Shown one piece after another: positions 31,326 through 39,306 of a stretch of DNA of 54,141 bases. The stretch is from a virus. The notes below the pieces were generated by a model that was not told where the DNA came from, did no database searches, and worked only from the letters and a program-made list of their open reading frames with translations. The position numbers were made by a program, and so were the translations under genes. Where the stretch lies: the IMG/VR virus record IMGVR_UViG_3300027833_000066, positions 1 to 54,141 of that record; one strand, 5' to 3'. Every line of letters begins with the position of its first letter. The stretch's first letter is position 1.

Positions 31326-33836
31326 ATGAAATTCTATACATCTATATCTCGTTACGGTAATCAGCTTCTATTTCGTGGTTATGACAACGGCAAAAAAATA
31401 CAACAAAAAATTAAATATGAACCTACCTTCTTTGTTAATACAACAAAGCCTTCTGGTTGGTCAGCACTCGATGGGACAAAGGTTGCTCCCGTAAAATTCG
31501 AATCAATGCGCGATGCTAAAGAATGGTTACAAGTTAATCAGCAAACAGCAGGTCGGCATATCTATGGTAACAATAAGCATATTCCAGCTTACATCAACGA
31601 AGCATTCCCTGGTGATATCAAATTTGATCGTAACTTAATCAATGTAACTTCAATTGATATTGAGGTTCAATCTGATTCTGGATTCCCTGAGCCTGAAGAA
31701 GCTGCTCACGAAATCACAGCAATCGGTATGAAAAATAACATTGATAACACATATTACGTGTGGGGTTTAAAACCTTACGATGTAGAAAAAACATACATGA
31801 AAGATTGTCGTGTAGTCTATAAGGAATGCGCTACTGAATCTCAATTGTTACTCGAGTATATTGCTCATTGGTCTAGTCCATCGCAATGTCCTGATGTAAT
31901 CACAGGGTGGAATTCAAGGTTCTTTGATATACCATATATCGTCAATCGCATCCTAAGAATCCATGGCGAAGAATTCGCTAAACGATTATCACCTTGGGGA
32001 TTAGTTGATCGTAGAGATATCACAACTATGCAGCGTAAACAATGCGCATATGAAATCCAAGGTATTGCTCAAATGGATTACCTTGAACTATTCAAAAAGT
32101 TTGGTTACTCTTACGGCCCTCAAGAAACATATAAACTTGATCATATTGCTCACGTAGTTCTTGGTGAAAACAAGCTTTCATACGAAGAGCATGGTAACCT
32201 ACACACTCTTTACAAATACGATCACCAAAAGTTTATTGACTACAACATTAAAGATGTTGAATTGGTAGATCGCTTGGAAGATAAGATGGGTCTCATTACA
32301 CTAGCTCTCACCATGGCATATCGCGGTGGTGTTAACTATGGTGACGTAATGGGTACTACAGCAATCTGGGATGCTATCATCTTTAGAAATCTGTATGCTA
32401 ATAATGTGATTGTACCCTTTGCTGAGGAAAAGTTTAAGTCTCCATATCCTGGCGGTTACGTCAAAGATCCTAAAACTGGAATGCACGAATGGGTAGTTTC
32501 TTTTGACTTAAACTCACTATATCCTTCAATCATTATGCAGTATAACATGTCTCCTGAAACTATTATCAGTGGAAAGGTTGGCAATGTTACTGTAGATAAA
32601 CTTTCTGAATCTCCAGTAACTCCACCTAGAACTAGCAATGAATGTATGGCAGCGTCTGGTCAGTATTTTACTACTGATAAGCAGGGGATACTACCTAAGA
32701 TTATTGATCAAATGTACAGCGAACGTGTTGTCATTAAACGTCAAATGATTGCAGCTCAGAAGGAACTAGAAAAAGTAGACAAAACTAATAAGACCGAATT
32801 GTATAAAATCCAACGTGATATTAGTATTGCTGAAAATCAACAAATGTCTATTAAGATTCTTCTTAACAGTTTATATGGTGCGTTAGGTAATAAGTACTTT
32901 AGATTCTTTGATCAACGTATCGCTGAAGGTATTACCTTAACCGGCCAGCTTACTATTCGCTGGGCTGAAACTGCCATCAATGATTATCTTAGAAAAATAC
33001 TTAAAACCAAAAAGGATTACGTTGTTGCTATTGATACTGATTCTGTTTACGTAGTGCTAGATGATCTAGTTAAAGCAGTCAGTCCGGTTAACCCATTGGA
33101 ATTTGTTGATACAGTTTGCAAGGAAAAGCTTGAAACTGTCTTGGAAGATTCTTATACTAAACTATTTGAAATGCTTGGTGGCATTGAAAATCGAATGGTT
33201 ATGAAACGTGAAGCTATCGCCGATCGTGGCATCTGGACAGCAAAGAAAAGGTATATCCTTAATGTACTAGACAACGAAGGTGTTCGCTACGCTGAGCCAA
33301 AGCTTAAGATCATGGGCATTGAAGCTATTAAATCTTCAACACCAGCTCCATGTCGAGCGGCACTTAAGCAAATGTTTAAAACCATTATTGCTGGCGATGA
33401 AGTTCTAGTTCAACAGGAAATTGAAACATTCCGCAATCACTTCAAATCATTACCGCCTCATGAAATTGCTTTCCCTCGTGGAGTAACTAACCTTACGCAA
33501 TACATGGATAACCTTAAGATATACAAGAAAGGTACTCCAATTCATTGTAGAGGCAGTATCTTACACAACAAACTGATTGGAGATTTATCTCTAAAGAATC
33601 AGTATAACAAAATCCAAAATGGTGAAAAGATCAAATTCGTCTATCTTCGTACTCCAAACAAAATCAAGGAAAACGTTATCGCCTTTGGTGATTACCTTCC
33701 AGAGGAGTTTGGATTACATCGGTTTATTGATTATGATACTCAATTCAACAAAACGTTCTTGGATGCTATTGAACCTATTCTATCTGCCATAGGATGGACA
33801 TCTGCTGAGGTAGCAACATTGGATGAATTCTTTTAA
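31326..33836 (+). CDS. 43: DNA polymerase gp43 (family B)
   Basis: 836 residues (T4 898), continuous. The 3'-5' exonuclease has 'SIDIEVQ' with Asp111 and Glu113 and 'WNSRFFDIPYIVNR'. Polymerase motif A 'FDLNSLYPS' with Asp394, motif B 'KILLNSLYGALGNKYFRF', and motif C 'DTDS' with Asp570 and Asp572 are all intact. This is the replicative polymerase working with the clamp gp45 and helicase gp41. It stands behind its own early promoter and is followed by another. Confidence 0.98.
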   Translation: MKFYTSISRYGNQLLFRGYDNGKKIQQKIKYEPTFFVNTTKPSGWSALDGTKVAPVKFESMRDAKEWLQVNQQTAGRHIYGNNKHIPAYINEAFPGDIKFDRNLINVTSIDIEVQSDSGFPEPEEAAHEITAIGMKNNIDNTYYVWGLKPYDVEKTYMKDCRVVYKECATESQLLLEYIAHWSSPSQCPDVITGWNSRFFDIPYIVNRILRIHGEEFAKRLSPWGLVDRRDITTMQRKQCAYEIQGIAQMDYLELFKKFGYSYGPQETYKLDHIAHVVLGENKLSYEEHGNLHTLYKYDHQKFIDYNIKDVELVDRLEDKMGLITLALTMAYRGGVNYGDVMGTTAIWDAIIFRNLYANNVIVPFAEEKFKSPYPGGYVKDPKTGMHEWVVSFDLNSLYPSIIMQYNMSPETIISGKVGNVTVDKLSESPVTPPRTSNECMAASGQYFTTDKQGILPKIIDQMYSERVVIKRQMIAAQKELEKVDKTNKTELYKIQRDISIAENQQMSIKILLNSLYGALGNKYFRFFDQRIAEGITLTGQLTIRWAETAINDYLRKILKTKKDYVVAIDTDSVYVVLDDLVKAVSPVNPLEFVDTVCKEKLETVLEDSYTKLFEMLGGIENRMVMKREAIADRGIWTAKKRYILNVLDNEGVRYAEPKLKIMGIEAIKSSTPAPCRAALKQMFKTIIAGDEVLVQQEIETFRNHFKSLPPHEIAFPRGVTNLTQYMDNLKIYKKGTPIHCRGSILHNKLIGDLSLKNQYNKIQNGEKIKFVYLRTPNKIKENVIAFGDYLPEEFGLHRFIDYDTQFNKTFLDAIEPILSAIGWTSAEVATLDEFF

Positions 33837-33844
33837 AAAAACAG

Positions 33845-33873
33845 TGTACAAACAACTAAAACTATGTTATAAT
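33845..33873 (+). promoter_or_regulatory. Early promoter P6 downstream of gene 43
   Basis: TGTACA, 17 bases, TATAAT with TGT before the -10; starts 8 bases after the gene 43 stop. Confidence 0.88.
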
Positions 33874-33897
33874 AGATCTATTACTAAGGAGAAAAAC

Positions 33898-34188
33898 ATG
33901 TCAGACATTAAATTATACAGGTTAACTACAGGCGAAGAAATTGTAGCACAGTACGTAGGTGATTACCCTGATGGACATTATGTTCAAAACCCGATCGCAA
34001 TGTATGCGGCCGAAGAAGGCAAAATTGGCTTCATGCCATTCATGCCATATACTGATGCTGCAGATGGATTAGAAATTAAAGATACAAATATTGTGTTTAT
34101 TCTTAATCCCATCCCCGAAATCATTGCTCAGTACGAGCAAGCAACTAGTACCATTATGGTACCACCAAAGCAAGGAATTATTGTATGA
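33898..34188 (+). CDS. Sm/Hfq-like small protein (96 aa), paralogue of the one at 19066
   Basis: Start at the ATG at 33898, after AAGGAGAAAAAC; upstream in-frame codons belong to the promoter region. The N-terminus 'IKLYRLTTGEEIVAQYV' matches 'IRHFKLTNGEEIIGLVN' of the protein at 19066, giving an Sm-like beta-barrel pattern; a 'GIGFMPFMPYTDA'-like loop and an 'IVFILNPIPEIIAQYE' strand-helix follow. RNA binding is inferred. The next gene overlaps by four bases. Confidence 0.62.
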   Translation: MSDIKLYRLTTGEEIVAQYVGDYPDGHYVQNPIAMYAAEEGKIGFMPFMPYTDAADGLEIKDTNIVFILNPIPEIIAQYEQATSTIMVPPKQGIIV

Positions 34189-34586
34189 GTGTAGATTGGG
34201 TAAGAGATATTGCAGAAATGCACCAAAAGTATGGTGTACACGAATGGATTAAAAATAATCCTGAAAAGCTTGAGCAATTGTTACATTTTCGTGTAGCATT
34301 TCTTAAGGAAGAGTTTGATGAAACGTTTAAAGCTACAGGCGAAAAGGATGCTGAAGAAATCGTTGATGGTCTTATTGATCTATGTGTAGTGGCAATTGGA
34401 ACACTAGATCTATTTGGTATTGACGCTCACAAAGCATGGCAAGAAGTCCATAGCGCAAACATGTCAAAGGAAGTAGGTGTCAAGGAATCTAGACCAAATC
34501 CATTAGGACTACCAGATCTCATTAAACCTGAAGGCTGGACAGCTCCATCACATGAGTATAATCATGGTCGCCTTAACAATATTTGA
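34185..34586 (+). CDS. All-alpha NTP pyrophosphohydrolase-like protein
   Basis: 133 residues. Metal-binding acidic motifs of the MazG/dUTPase-2 superfamily are visible: 'LKEEFDE' (E-x-x-E type, about residues 43-49) and 'EEIVDGLIDLCVV' (E-x-x-D type, about 63-75). The C-terminal 'HSANMSKEVG' with following Pro-rich tail is typical of phage MazG-like/PRA-PH-like proteins. In a phage with a dCMP hydroxymethylase, a dCTPase role analogous to T4 gp56 is attractive but not shown. ATGA-coupled to the preceding gene. Confidence 0.75.
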   Translation: MSVDWVRDIAEMHQKYGVHEWIKNNPEKLEQLLHFRVAFLKEEFDETFKATGEKDAEEIVDGLIDLCVVAIGTLDLFGIDAHKAWQEVHSANMSKEVGVKESRPNPLGLPDLIKPEGWTAPSHEYNHGRLNNI

Positions 34587-35481
34587 TAACATATACGACA
34601 ACAAAACCAACAAACGTATGGATTATAACACGTTTGATGAATTTGAAAGCGTATTATACAAATTGGCTAATGGTGATAAGTATCAAAAGAAAACTGATGC
34701 ACCTTTAATATCACCAGCCACATATAAGACCGGAACCACCCGAGCTAATAGTAATGTTACTGCTTGGGGTGGTTTCGGCATTGTCGATGTTGATGACTAC
34801 GAAGGCGATATTGCTGATATTGAAAAGAAGTATTCGCAATATCGCTACGTATGTTACTCTACCGCAAGTTCTACTAAAGAACGTTTAAAATTTAGATTAG
34901 TATTCCCTTTAACAGCAGAAGTACCAGCAGATAAAATCAAACATTTCTGGTACGCGCTTAACAAAGAAATCGGAGATATTGCAGATGCACAAACTAAAGA
35001 CCTCAGCCGAATGTATTACGTACCAAGTCAATACAAAGGGGCTTACAATTTCATCTTCTCACATTCTGGATCTACAATGGATCCCACCGCTCTCATGGAA
35101 TCTCACAGATACGTCGTACAGTCTGAATCATTTTTCGATAAGCTTCCAGAGTCAATTCGAAACGGACTTATTGAGCATAGAAAATCCCAGCTAAAAAATA
35201 CAAGTTTTACATGGACTGGGTATAAAGATTGTCCATTTGTAAATAAAAAGCAAGTTGAAGAATATAAAGTTATTAATGGCGGTGGATGGTATCTACAAAT
35301 GTACAAGATTATGGTATCCACAGCAGGCAATGCTTTACAACGAGGTTATCCAATTACTTCCAAAGAAATTGAATGGATTTGTAGAGATCTGGATAACGAA
35401 ACTGGTGGTTGGTATGGAAAACGTGACATAGCTAAGGAAGCTGATAGAGCTATAGAATTCGTATTTAAAAACAATATATAG
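34564..35481 (+). CDS. Archaeo-eukaryotic primase-like protein
   Basis: About 305 residues. The part 'GIVDVDDYEG' (acidic motif of hhhDhD type), 'CYSTASSTKERLKFRLVFPL' and 'AQTKDLSRMYYVPSQYKG' resembles the catalytic domain of AEP/PrimPol-type proteins of phages and plasmids, in which 'T.S.t.e..R.R.vlPl' and 'D.s..d.SR.yy.P' are conserved. T4 uses a different, DnaG-type primase (gp61), which is not in this window. Start uncertain: ATG at 34564 or 34552, neither with a clear ribosome binding site. Function is an inference from motifs. Confidence 0.55.
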   Translation: MVALTIFDNIYDNKTNKRMDYNTFDEFESVLYKLANGDKYQKKTDAPLISPATYKTGTTRANSNVTAWGGFGIVDVDDYEGDIADIEKKYSQYRYVCYSTASSTKERLKFRLVFPLTAEVPADKIKHFWYALNKEIGDIADAQTKDLSRMYYVPSQYKGAYNFIFSHSGSTMDPTALMESHRYVVQSESFFDKLPESIRNGLIEHRKSQLKNTSFTWTGYKDCPFVNKKQVEEYKVINGGGWYLQMYKIMVSTAGNALQRGYPITSKEIEWICRDLDNETGGWYGKRDIAKEADRAIEFVFKNNI

Positions 35482-35490
35482 GATTATATT

Positions 35491-36021
35491 ATGTTAGAGA
35501 AATTTGAAGAAATAACTATGAAAATTTTAATTTGGGTTTGTGTCTTAGCGTGGCCAGTATTAATATTGGTCTTAATTCTAGCTCCAATGGCTCAAGCTTC
35601 CGATGAAAATGGTGATGTGTTTTGCATGGCTAAGAACATCTATTTTGAAGCTGGCAATCAACCACTTGCTGGTAAACTTGCAGTATCTCATGTAGTTTTA
35701 AACAGAGTTATGAGTGATGAATATCCAAATAATGTTTGTGATGTAGTCTATCAAGCGCAATGGTTTGAAAATTGGAAAGGCACAACTATTCCAGTAAGAC
35801 ATATGTGTCAATTCAGCTGGTTTTGCGATGGCAAGTCTGACGTACCTGAAGACAGTGCTACATGGAATTCATCTTTAAAGATTGCGGCTAATTTAATGTA
35901 TTATAGAAATCAAGATATTACTGAAGGCGCAACGCATTATCACGCAGATAATGTTCACCCATATTGGGCAGACAGTTTGAATAGAACAGTCACAATTGAC
36001 CAACATATTTTTTACAAATAG
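35491..36021 (+). CDS. Exported SleB-type cell wall hydrolase
   Basis: 176 residues. A hydrophobic N-terminal segment (about 11-33) ending 'AQA|SDE' looks like a signal peptide. The rest follows the Hydrolase_2/SleB family: 'AKNIYFEAGNQPLAGKLAVSHVVLNRV' with the catalytic Glu53, 'CQFSWFCDGKSD', 'GATHYHADNVHPYWAD' and 'HIFY'. These enzymes cut peptidoglycan as lytic transglycosylase-like hydrolases. It is probably the endolysin, although no holin is evident beside it. A second ATG at 35518 is possible. Confidence 0.85.
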   Translation: MLEKFEEITMKILIWVCVLAWPVLILVLILAPMAQASDENGDVFCMAKNIYFEAGNQPLAGKLAVSHVVLNRVMSDEYPNNVCDVVYQAQWFENWKGTTIPVRHMCQFSWFCDGKSDVPEDSATWNSSLKIAANLMYYRNQDITEGATHYHADNVHPYWADSLNRTVTIDQHIFYK

Positions 36022-36056
36022 TTATATCCATATAACAAAATGATCTAAAAAAACAG

Positions 36057-36085
36057 TGTACAAACTGCTTCTACTATGGTATAAT
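36057..36085 (+). promoter_or_regulatory. Early promoter P7
   Basis: TGTACA, 17 bases, TATAAT with TGG before the -10. It drives the ORF at 36115 through the conserved leader. Confidence 0.88.
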
Positions 36086-36114
36086 AGTCTTATAAACTGA
36101 TAAGGAACTACATT
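36086..36114 (+). repeat. Conserved 29-base leader, copy 2
   Basis: Same 29-base spacing and sequence as copy 1 with one base change (ACATT for ATATT), including CTTAT-AAACTG-ATAAG and GGAACTA. Confidence 0.88.
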
Positions 36115-36603
36115 ATGAAATTTAAACTTGACGACCTAAACATCGATACTAATGAATTTAGACAACGCGCTTTAGAAGAAGCCATTCTGATTAAGTCTAA
36201 TAAGAAAGACTCTCATAGAGATCTTGAGGGTAATATATTACCTATGGTTATGAAAGGGCATTATGCTGAATGGATTGGCATGACTGAACTAAATCATACC
36301 GATAACCCAGAACCATATCATGACACGTTTGATCATGAAGGCGTTGACTCAGATCATAAAGTTAGCTATAGTAAAATCCAGTTAAATAAAAATATAAGTG
36401 AGTATTCTTGGAGAGTTCAATCTCAAGAACGAACTGGCTGGCCTAAGTCTCAACTAGCTCATAGAGTATACGGTTGGGTTGGTGATGCTATCAGCGGTGA
36501 CTACGAATTAGTGGGCATATATAACTATGATAAAGAAACTAAAAAAATGGTGTACACAGCCCCTGAAACATGTTATAATAGATCTTTAAGTTTTGAGGTA
36601 TAA
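36115..36603 (+). CDS. Hypothetical protein (162 aa) whose 3' end contains a promoter
   Basis: The product starts with charged helices; the middle 'MKGHYAEWIGMTEL' and 'DHEGVDSDHKVSYSK' contain Glu, Asp and Lys in an order that faintly recalls PD-(D/E)XK nucleases, but the spacing is not convincing. The last 20 codons contain a full early promoter, so the C-terminus is shaped by two constraints. Stop and next start are 6 bases apart. Function unknown. Confidence 0.65.
   Translation: MKFKLDDLNIDTNEFRQRALEEAILIKSNKKDSHRDLEGNILPMVMKGHYAEWIGMTELNHTDNPEPYHDTFDHEGVDSDHKVSYSKIQLNKNISEYSWRVQSQERTGWPKSQLAHRVYGWVGDAISGDYELVGIYNYDKETKKMVYTAPETCYNRSLSFEV
36551..36579 (+). promoter_or_regulatory. Early promoter P8 inside the preceding coding region
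   Basis: TGTACA, 17 bases, TATAAT, wholly within the ORF ending at 36603. It is placed to transcribe the dATP/dGTP hydrolase-like, dCMP hydroxymethylase and dCMP deaminase genes. Confidence 0.82.
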
Positions 36604-36609
36604 TAAGTA

Positions 36610-36924
36610 ATGGCAAAGTACGATGATCAAAAACCACCATTAGGCTTGATTCCACCAGAATGTCTTGAAGACATTGCTGTCGTATTTGGCTTTGGCGCTG
36701 AAAAGTATGGTGTAAACAATTGGCGTGATGACCAACATGAAACTAGCTGGATACGTACGTATTCTTCTATTCAACGTCATCTAAACAAATGGCACAGTGG
36801 CGAAGATATAGATCCAGAATCTGGTATGTCTCACTTAGCTCACGCAACAACTCAGTTAATGATTTTAATGACAGCTCAATCCGAGCATCCCGAAGTTGAC
36901 GATAGGTATCGAAAAAATGCATAA
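36610..36924 (+). CDS. dATP/dGTP diphosphohydrolase-like protein
   Basis: 104 residues. The pattern 'KPPLGLIPPECLEDIAVVFGFGAEKYGVNNWR', then 'SIQRHLNKWHSGEDIDPESGMSHLAHATTQLMIL' is that of the phage dATP/dGTP diphosphohydrolase N-terminal family (also called DUF5664). Relatives remove dATP or dGTP in phages that alter their nucleotide pools. It overlaps the hydroxymethylase gene by 8 bases, indicating a nucleotide metabolism operon. No PurZ-like gene is present in the window, so Z-DNA synthesis is not supported. Confidence 0.78.
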   Translation: MAKYDDQKPPLGLIPPECLEDIAVVFGFGAEKYGVNNWRDDQHETSWIRTYSSIQRHLNKWHSGEDIDPESGMSHLAHATTQLMILMTAQSEHPEVDDRYRKNA

Positions 36925-37585
36925 CACAATTGATGATGTACGTTCATATTTTATAAATGAATTGTTCTGTAGAAACTTTACAGAAGATCGCACCGGCGGT
37001 AAAACTATTGAATTGCTAGGTGCTTCATTCTTAGCATCAGAAAATGCTATCTTTGGTAAACCTAACCAAGATTACATTGATGCTGAAATTGATTGGTATA
37101 ATTCACAATCAACTAATATCAATGATATCTATGGAACTGGCTTTGATGATAAAAAGCCACCGCAAGCATGGCGAATGACTGCAAATCAACATGGTGAAAT
37201 CAATTCAAACTATGGTCATTTGATTGAAGCTGATAAATACTTTAATCAATGGGATCGTGCTTTAACTGAATTGTTGACTAATCCAGATTCTCGTAGAGCT
37301 TCAATGATCTATACACGTCCATCAATATGGAATGAGTATAATGAAAATGGTAAGAATGATTTCATTTGCACTAACTCAGTCACATATTATATCCGTGATG
37401 ACAAAGTCCATTGTGTAGTTCAAATGCGTTCTAACGATGTTATATTCGGTTACCGTAATGATTACGCATGGCAGCTTCATGTCTTACAACACATGGCTGA
37501 AGATCTTGGTCATGAAGTAGGTGATATCCATTGGCAAGTTCAAAACCTTCATGTGTACGAACGCCATTTTGACTTGGTACTATAA
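36917..37585 (+). CDS. 42: dCMP hydroxymethylase gp42
   Basis: 222 residues from the ATG at 36917 (T4 246). It aligns with T4 gp42, not with thymidylate synthases: 'RTGGKTIELLGASFLASENAIFG', 'GEINSNYG', 'NPDSRRASMIYTRPS', the catalytic Cys151 in 'FICTN', and 'RSNDVIFGYRNDYAWQ' at 171-186, where Asp182 corresponds to the Asp that distinguishes hydroxymethylase from thymidylate synthase. It turns dCMP into hydroxymethyl-dCMP for incorporation into phage DNA. Thymidylate is supplied by ThyX (46915). One-base overlap with dCMP deaminase. Confidence 0.9.
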   Translation: MHNTIDDVRSYFINELFCRNFTEDRTGGKTIELLGASFLASENAIFGKPNQDYIDAEIDWYNSQSTNINDIYGTGFDDKKPPQAWRMTANQHGEINSNYGHLIEADKYFNQWDRALTELLTNPDSRRASMIYTRPSIWNEYNENGKNDFICTNSVTYYIRDDKVHCVVQMRSNDVIFGYRNDYAWQLHVLQHMAEDLGHEVGDIHWQVQNLHVYERHFDLVL

Positions 37586-38034
37586 TGAATAAATATAAGT
37601 GGGATAAGCGATTTTTAAACTTAGCAGGACAAATTGCTACGTGGTCTAAGGATCCATCAACTAAGGTTGGAGCTGTGGCTGTTGGTTCCAAAGGACAAAT
37701 TCTAGCGCAAGGTTATAATGGTTTCCCTAGAGGTATTAATGATTCTGCTGATAGATTAAAACACAGGCAAGCTAAGTATCAATTCGTAGTACATGCAGAA
37801 ATGAACTGTATATATAATGCTACATATAATGGCGTTTCATTAGATGGCGCTACGTTATATATTCAAGGATTGCCATGTTGCGCAGAATGTGCTAAGGGTA
37901 TTATTCAAGTTGGAGTAGCAAGAGTAGTAACAAAGGGTTTAGATGATTCAACACCAGATCGTTGGTTAGAGTCAAATAAAATAACAGAAGAATTATTTGC
38001 GGAAGCAGGAGTTGTATACGATTACGTCGTATAA
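37585..38034 (+). CDS. cd: Deoxycytidylate (dCMP) deaminase
   Basis: 149 residues. Zinc-binding motifs 'HAE' at 70-72 and 'PCCAEC' at 97-102 (Cys99 and Cys102), plus 'WSKDPSTKVGAV' and 'NGFPRGI' near the start, are those of dCMP deaminases including T4 Cd. It makes dUMP from dCMP, feeding thymidylate synthesis by ThyX. Start overlaps the hydroxymethylase stop (TAATG). Confidence 0.94.
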   Translation: MNKYKWDKRFLNLAGQIATWSKDPSTKVGAVAVGSKGQILAQGYNGFPRGINDSADRLKHRQAKYQFVVHAEMNCIYNATYNGVSLDGATLYIQGLPCCAECAKGIIQVGVARVVTKGLDDSTPDRWLESNKITEELFAEAGVVYDYVV

Positions 38035-38042
38035 GTATAATT

Positions 38043-38363
38043 ATGACAAAAGATAGATTTGATTTAGAACAAGCCATCATGGTTGCATGGAGTACATGCG
38101 AAGATATCGATTTAATTTATCACAATACTGATAACTTAAGTTTAAATGCTAAAGACGCTGATATTCTACAAAACCAATTATTAGGTTTAAGGTATATCAC
38201 TGAACTGCGCTTTGAAAAGATGTGGAGTGTATTTGAAGAGTTAATTGCTTTGCAAGCGCTTGAAGTGCCAGATACCGAAGACGTGTATAATAATGAAATG
38301 GAAGAATATTTAGCAATGAAGGATGGAATTGAGTCTGATAGTATTTGGAACTCAACGGAATAG
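38043..38363 (+). CDS. Hypothetical helical protein (106 aa)
   Basis: Nearly all-helical and acidic, no motif recognised. It sits between dCMP deaminase and the tRNA gene, with only six bases to the tRNA. No Shine-Dalgarno of note (ATAATT) precedes the ATG, so it is probably translated by coupling from the upstream gene eight bases away. Confidence 0.65.
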   Translation: MTKDRFDLEQAIMVAWSTCEDIDLIYHNTDNLSLNAKDADILQNQLLGLRYITELRFEKMWSVFEELIALQALEVPDTEDVYNNEMEEYLAMKDGIESDSIWNSTE

Positions 38364-38369
38364 AATATT

Positions 38370-38446
38370 GCGCCTTTAGCTCAGCTGGATAGAGCAACGG
38401 CCTTCTAAGCCGTAGGTCAGTGGTTCGAATCCACTAAGGCGTACCA
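38370..38446 (+). tRNA. tRNA-Arg (anticodon TCT)
   Basis: 77 bases fold into a complete cloverleaf: acceptor GCGCCTT/AAGGCGT with one G-T pair, D arm GCTC/GAGC, anticodon stem ACGGC/GCCGT with loop CTTCTAA (anticodon TCT at 38404-38406), T arm AGTGG/CCACT with TTCGAAT loop. CCA is encoded. It reads AGA, an arginine codon used very often in this AT-rich genome. Confidence 0.97.
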
Positions 38447-38470
38447 AATTTTAATAAAGAGGAAATGATA

Positions 38471-38704
38471 ATGCAGTTATTACGAGATGAAAATAATCGA
38501 CCGTTTGTAAAGATGGATTTATATTCAGATCTTGTTGATGAGTTGTTTGTAGTTAAAACACGTTCGGTCATCAAAGATCTTGAAGAATATCTAGATGAAC
38601 CTTTGTCAGCGCATCCGGAAGATCTTAAAGTTTATACTGAGCAAATTGCAGCTCATCGTAAAATTTTAGAATGGCATACGCCGAATGACGAGTGGGAGAG
38701 CTAG
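38471..38704 (+). CDS. Hypothetical protein (77 aa)
   Basis: Start set at the second of two ATGs (38471), which lies eight bases after AGAGGA; the first (38465) is too close. The product is helical and acidic, with 'LYSDLVDELFVVKTRSVIKDLEEYLDE' in the middle. No function recognised. First gene after the tRNA. Confidence 0.7.
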   Translation: MQLLRDENNRPFVKMDLYSDLVDELFVVKTRSVIKDLEEYLDEPLSAHPEDLKVYTEQIAAHRKILEWHTPNDEWES

Positions 38705-38707
38705 AAA

Positions 38708-38938
38708 GTGTTATATGTAGATTACAAGTTCGAGATAACTAGACAAGGGATATGTTTTGTGGATTCTAACTCTGAATTAGAACCCCACAACATGATGAAA
38801 ATGCCTGAAGGTTATCATATAGGTGATACTTTTGTGTTATGCCAAACAGCAAATGGAAATGTATTCCTAAGAAGAACTGATCATCACGTCTTATTTAATG
38901 AAGAGTTTGAATCAGAGTATTATTCCTCATCTGAATAA
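38708..38938 (+). CDS. Hypothetical protein (76 aa, GTG start)
   Basis: Starts at a GTG three bases after the preceding stop, with GGGAGAG about eight bases upstream. Predicted mostly beta with an acidic Ser-rich tail; the string 'YHIGDTFVLCQTANGNVFLRR' may be a barrel core. No family recognised. Confidence 0.6.
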   Translation: MLYVDYKFEITRQGICFVDSNSELEPHNMMKMPEGYHIGDTFVLCQTANGNVFLRRTDHHVLFNEEFESEYYSSSE

Positions 38939-39007
38939 TTGGTGCACTCGGCATTGGGTTTCATTCCTCAATTAAAATAAACGAATGGATGGTGCCCAGG
39001 AGATAAT

Positions 39008-39148
39008 GTGAATAGAACAAACGGAGTATGGTTACTCCGAGTATTACTGATGATATGGTTATCGTTTTCTGTAAAGAATACAGATGATCTATATGGCGTA
39101 AGATATAGTATGAGAAGTTTTGAAGAATGTAAAAAGGTGCAAAAATGA
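39008..39148 (+). CDS. Small membrane-associated protein (46 aa, GTG start)
   Basis: GTG start preceded by AGGAGATAAT. The N-terminal third is hydrophobic ('VWLLRVLLMIWLSFSV'), like a signal anchor; the rest is polar with a Cys near the end. The stop overlaps the next ATG (ATGA). Good ribosome binding site and coupling support it as real; function unknown. Confidence 0.5.
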   Translation: MNRTNGVWLLRVLLMIWLSFSVKNTDDLYGVRYSMRSFEECKKVQK

Positions 39149-39306
39149 TTATTAAAGATAAACCGCGCGCAAAACCAAATCCGGTTAAAAAGAACATGGA
39201 TAAGTTTCATAAGCCTGCAACGCATAAAGACGAAAGTAAATACGATCGTAAAGACTTTAAGCAAAAGCAACGTAAATTGACTGATCTAAATTGGGATGGC
39301 GAATAA
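39145..39306 (+). CDS. Small basic protein (53 aa)
   Basis: Starts in ATGA overlap with the previous small gene and ends in a one-base overlap with the next (TAATG). About one third of residues are Lys/Arg, with Pro in the first part ('KDKPRAKPNPVKKN'), suggesting nucleic-acid binding or disorder. Function unknown; coding status rests on perfect coupling to both neighbours. Confidence 0.6.
   Translation: MIIKDKPRAKPNPVKKNMDKFHKPATHKDESKYDRKDFKQKQRKLTDLNWDGE

Noticed and set aside
36610-36924. Marker of a 2-aminoadenine (Z) genome
   Set aside because: The hydrolase-like family also occurs without Z-DNA, and neither a PurZ nor a DpoZ-type polymerase is in the window; the polymerase is gp43 type.
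36917-37585. Thymidylate synthase as identity of this gene
   Set aside because: It aligns with T4 dCMP hydroxymethylase around 'RSNDVIFGYRNDYAWQ', has Asp where thymidylate synthase has the uracil-binding Asn, and a ThyX is present for dTMP.
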